Source: Chloroflexota bacterium (GTDB lineage: Bacteria; Chloroflexota; Limnocylindria; Limnocylindrales; CSP1-4). From it: 13,544 nucleotides of DNA. Shown here piece after piece: positions 12,470 to 13,544 of this stretch. The translations under genes and the position numbers were made by a program. The stretch is from NCBI GenBank assembly GCA_016200745.1, contig JACQEF010000059.1, forward strand, positions 1 to 13,544, given 5' to 3'. The notes beneath the pieces were generated by a model. It saw only the letters and a program-made list of their open reading frames with translations, searched no databases and was not told the origin of the DNA. The number at the start of each line of letters is the position of its first letter. The stretch's first letter is position 1.

Positions 12470-13544
12470 CTATTCCTTCGTGAACGTCACCCGGTGATCG
12501 GTCCCCCCGTGGTGGACGACGCTCGTCGCGGGCTGCGTCTCGGCCACGATCCGGCCGCCACGAACGACCCAGCGCGCACTCGGGCGCAGCCGGATCGCCT
12601 CCGCCTCGTCCTCGCAGTCGAACATCACGAAGTTCGCCGCTAGGCCCTCCTTAGCCCCGTATTCGACCTCCGCCGCCCTGGCCGGATTGGTCGTGACCAT
12701 GTCGAAGGCGCGGTACAGCTCGGACCGGCCGCTCATCTGCGCGACGTGGACCAGCATCGACACGGCGTCGAGCATCGAGCCGCGCCCGAGCGGGTACCAC
12801 GGGTCCATGATCGAGTCGTGGCCGCACGCGACGTTGATCCCGGCGGCATCGAGCTCCTTGACCCGGGTCATGCCGCGGCGCTTCGGATACGTGTCGAAGC
12901 GGCCCTGCAGGACGATGTTGTCGAGCGGGTTGGCCACGATCGTGACGCCGGCTCGCTTGAGGATCTGGATGAGCTTGAAGGCGTAGGCATCGTTGTAGCT
13001 GCCCATCGCGGTCGTGTGGCCGGCGACGACCCGGCCCTGCATGCCGTCCCGCATTGCCCGGGCCGCCACGACCTCGAGGAAGCGCGACTGGTCATCGTCG
13101 GTCTCGTCGCAGTGCAGGTCGATCTGGGCGCCGGTCTCCTTCGCCAGGTCGAAGATGAAGTGGACCTCCTCGACGCCGTCCTCGCGCGTCCACTCGTAGT
13201 GCGGGATACCGCCGATCACGTCGCAGCCGAGGCGCATCGCCTCGCGCATCAGCGCCTTGCCGTCCGGGAAACTCAGGATGCCGTCCTGCGGGAAGGCGAT
13301 GAGCCGCAGGTCCACCACGTCGCGCATCTCGTTGCGGAGCTCGAGCAGCGCCCGCAGCGCGACCAGGTTGGGATCGCACACGTCGACGTGCGAGCGGATC
13401 AGGCCGGTCCCCTGGGCGACCTCCCAGAGGATCGCCTGGCGTGCCCGGCGCTTGACGTCCTCGTGGGTCAGCGAGGGCTTGCGCTCGGCCCACGTCTGGA
13501 TGCCCTCGATCAGGGTCCCGGACTCGTTGTGGCGCGGCTCTCCG
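12470..13544 (-). CDS. codA: CodA-family cytosine/5-methylcytosine deaminase, N-terminus outside window
   Basis: The last 357 residues of an amidohydrolase closely matching E. coli CodA (427 aa) along its length. The frame is open to the window edge, and the visible part starts just after where the N-terminal HxH metal motif should lie, so about 60-70 residues are missing. Visible catalytic landmarks are FPQDGILSFP (CodA Q156), LHCDETDDDQSRF (H214, E217), AGHTTAMGSYNDAY (H246), LQGRFDTYPKRRG, and GHDSIMDPWYPLG (D313). The distances Q156-H214 (58), H214-H246 (32) and H214-D313 (99) are the same as in E. coli, so the alignment needs no gap. The residue after catalytic Asp is Ser (codon 12812-12814), where CodA has Asp314; loss of that Asp is the mark of enzymes that also accept 5-methylcytosine. 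The GTG at 13381 encodes Val in RSHVDV and is not the start. A downstream permease lies in the same operon. Confidence 0.88.
   Translation of the reverse strand, partial: GEPRHNESGTLIEGIQTWAERKPSLTHEDVKRRARQAILWEVAQGTGLIRSHVDVCDPNLVALRALLELRNEMRDVVDLRLIAFPQDGILSFPDGKALMREAMRLGCDVIGGIPHYEWTREDGVEEVHFIFDLAKETGAQIDLHCDETDDDQSRFLEVVAARAMRDGMQGRVVAGHTTAMGSYNDAYAFKLIQILKRAGVTIVANPLDNIVLQGRFDTYPKRRGMTRVKELDAAGINVACGHDSIMDPWYPLGRGSMLDAVSMLVHVAQMSGRSELYRAFDMVTTNPARAAEVEYGAKEGLAANFVMFDCEDEAEAIRLRPSARWVVRGGRIVAETQPATSVVHHGGTDHRVTFTKE

Noticed and set aside
13379..13381. GTG as the start of the CodA-family gene
   Set aside because: It encodes Val in the conserved RSHVDV motif; homology (NESGTLIEGI and following) continues upstream to the window edge.

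Overview
The window is a strongly GC-rich, gene-dense piece of bacterial chromosome. It has classical Shine-Dalgarno sites, overlapping ATGA/GTGA junctions and several GTG/TTG starts. The gene mix (an NfnAB-type flavoprotein pair, a long pyruvate phosphate dikinase, a DUF2461 protein, an agmatinase next to a cytoplasmic CE4 deacetylase, and a purine-cytosine permease with a CodA-type deaminase) fits an environmental Chloroflexota (Limnocylindria/Ellin6529-like) or a related high-GC phylum. That assignment is inference; the window holds no rRNA or other marker. I saw no tRNA, rRNA, CRISPR array, insertion sequence or phage gene.

Layout. 1-165: no recognisable gene; a hairpin and a short tandem repeat downstream of the first operon. 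166-3464 (minus): a three-gene redox operon read fpr -> nfnA -> nfnB, i.e. ferredoxin-NADP reductase followed by the two subunits of a putative electron-bifurcating NADH-dependent ferredoxin:NADP+ oxidoreductase. 3465-3616: divergent promoter region with matching -10 elements on both strands and a perfect 12-bp inverted repeat. 3617-4300 (plus): DUF2461 protein. 4301-4517: ppdK leader and promoter. 4518-7292 (plus): ppdK. 7390-7878 (plus): a small single-pass membrane protein with a RanBP2-type zinc finger. 7892-9160 (plus): MFS exporter. 9170-11031 (plus): agmatinase-family ureohydrolase overlapping a CE4 polysaccharide-deacetylase-like gene. 11054-13544 (minus): Fcy-type NCS1 permease preceded by a CodA-family deaminase whose N-terminus lies beyond the window.

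How the genes may work together. The left half is central redox and carbon metabolism: Fpr and NfnAB would balance ferredoxin, NADH and NADPH, and PPDK interconverts pyruvate and PEP. The right half looks like nitrogen scavenging: hydrolysis of a guanidino compound to urea and an amine, hydrolysis of an unidentified amide or acetyl group, and uptake plus deamination of a nucleobase.

Most notable observations: (1) the CodA homologue has Ser where E. coli CodA has Asp314, the residue whose loss marks bacterial 5-methylcytosine deaminases; (2) fpr and nfnA are in the same reading frame, separated only by one TGA and a 31-codon open Ala/Gly/Pro-rich stretch, suggesting a split or readthrough fusion; (3) four upstream regions share a TAC(A/C)AT -10 word in the correct orientation.
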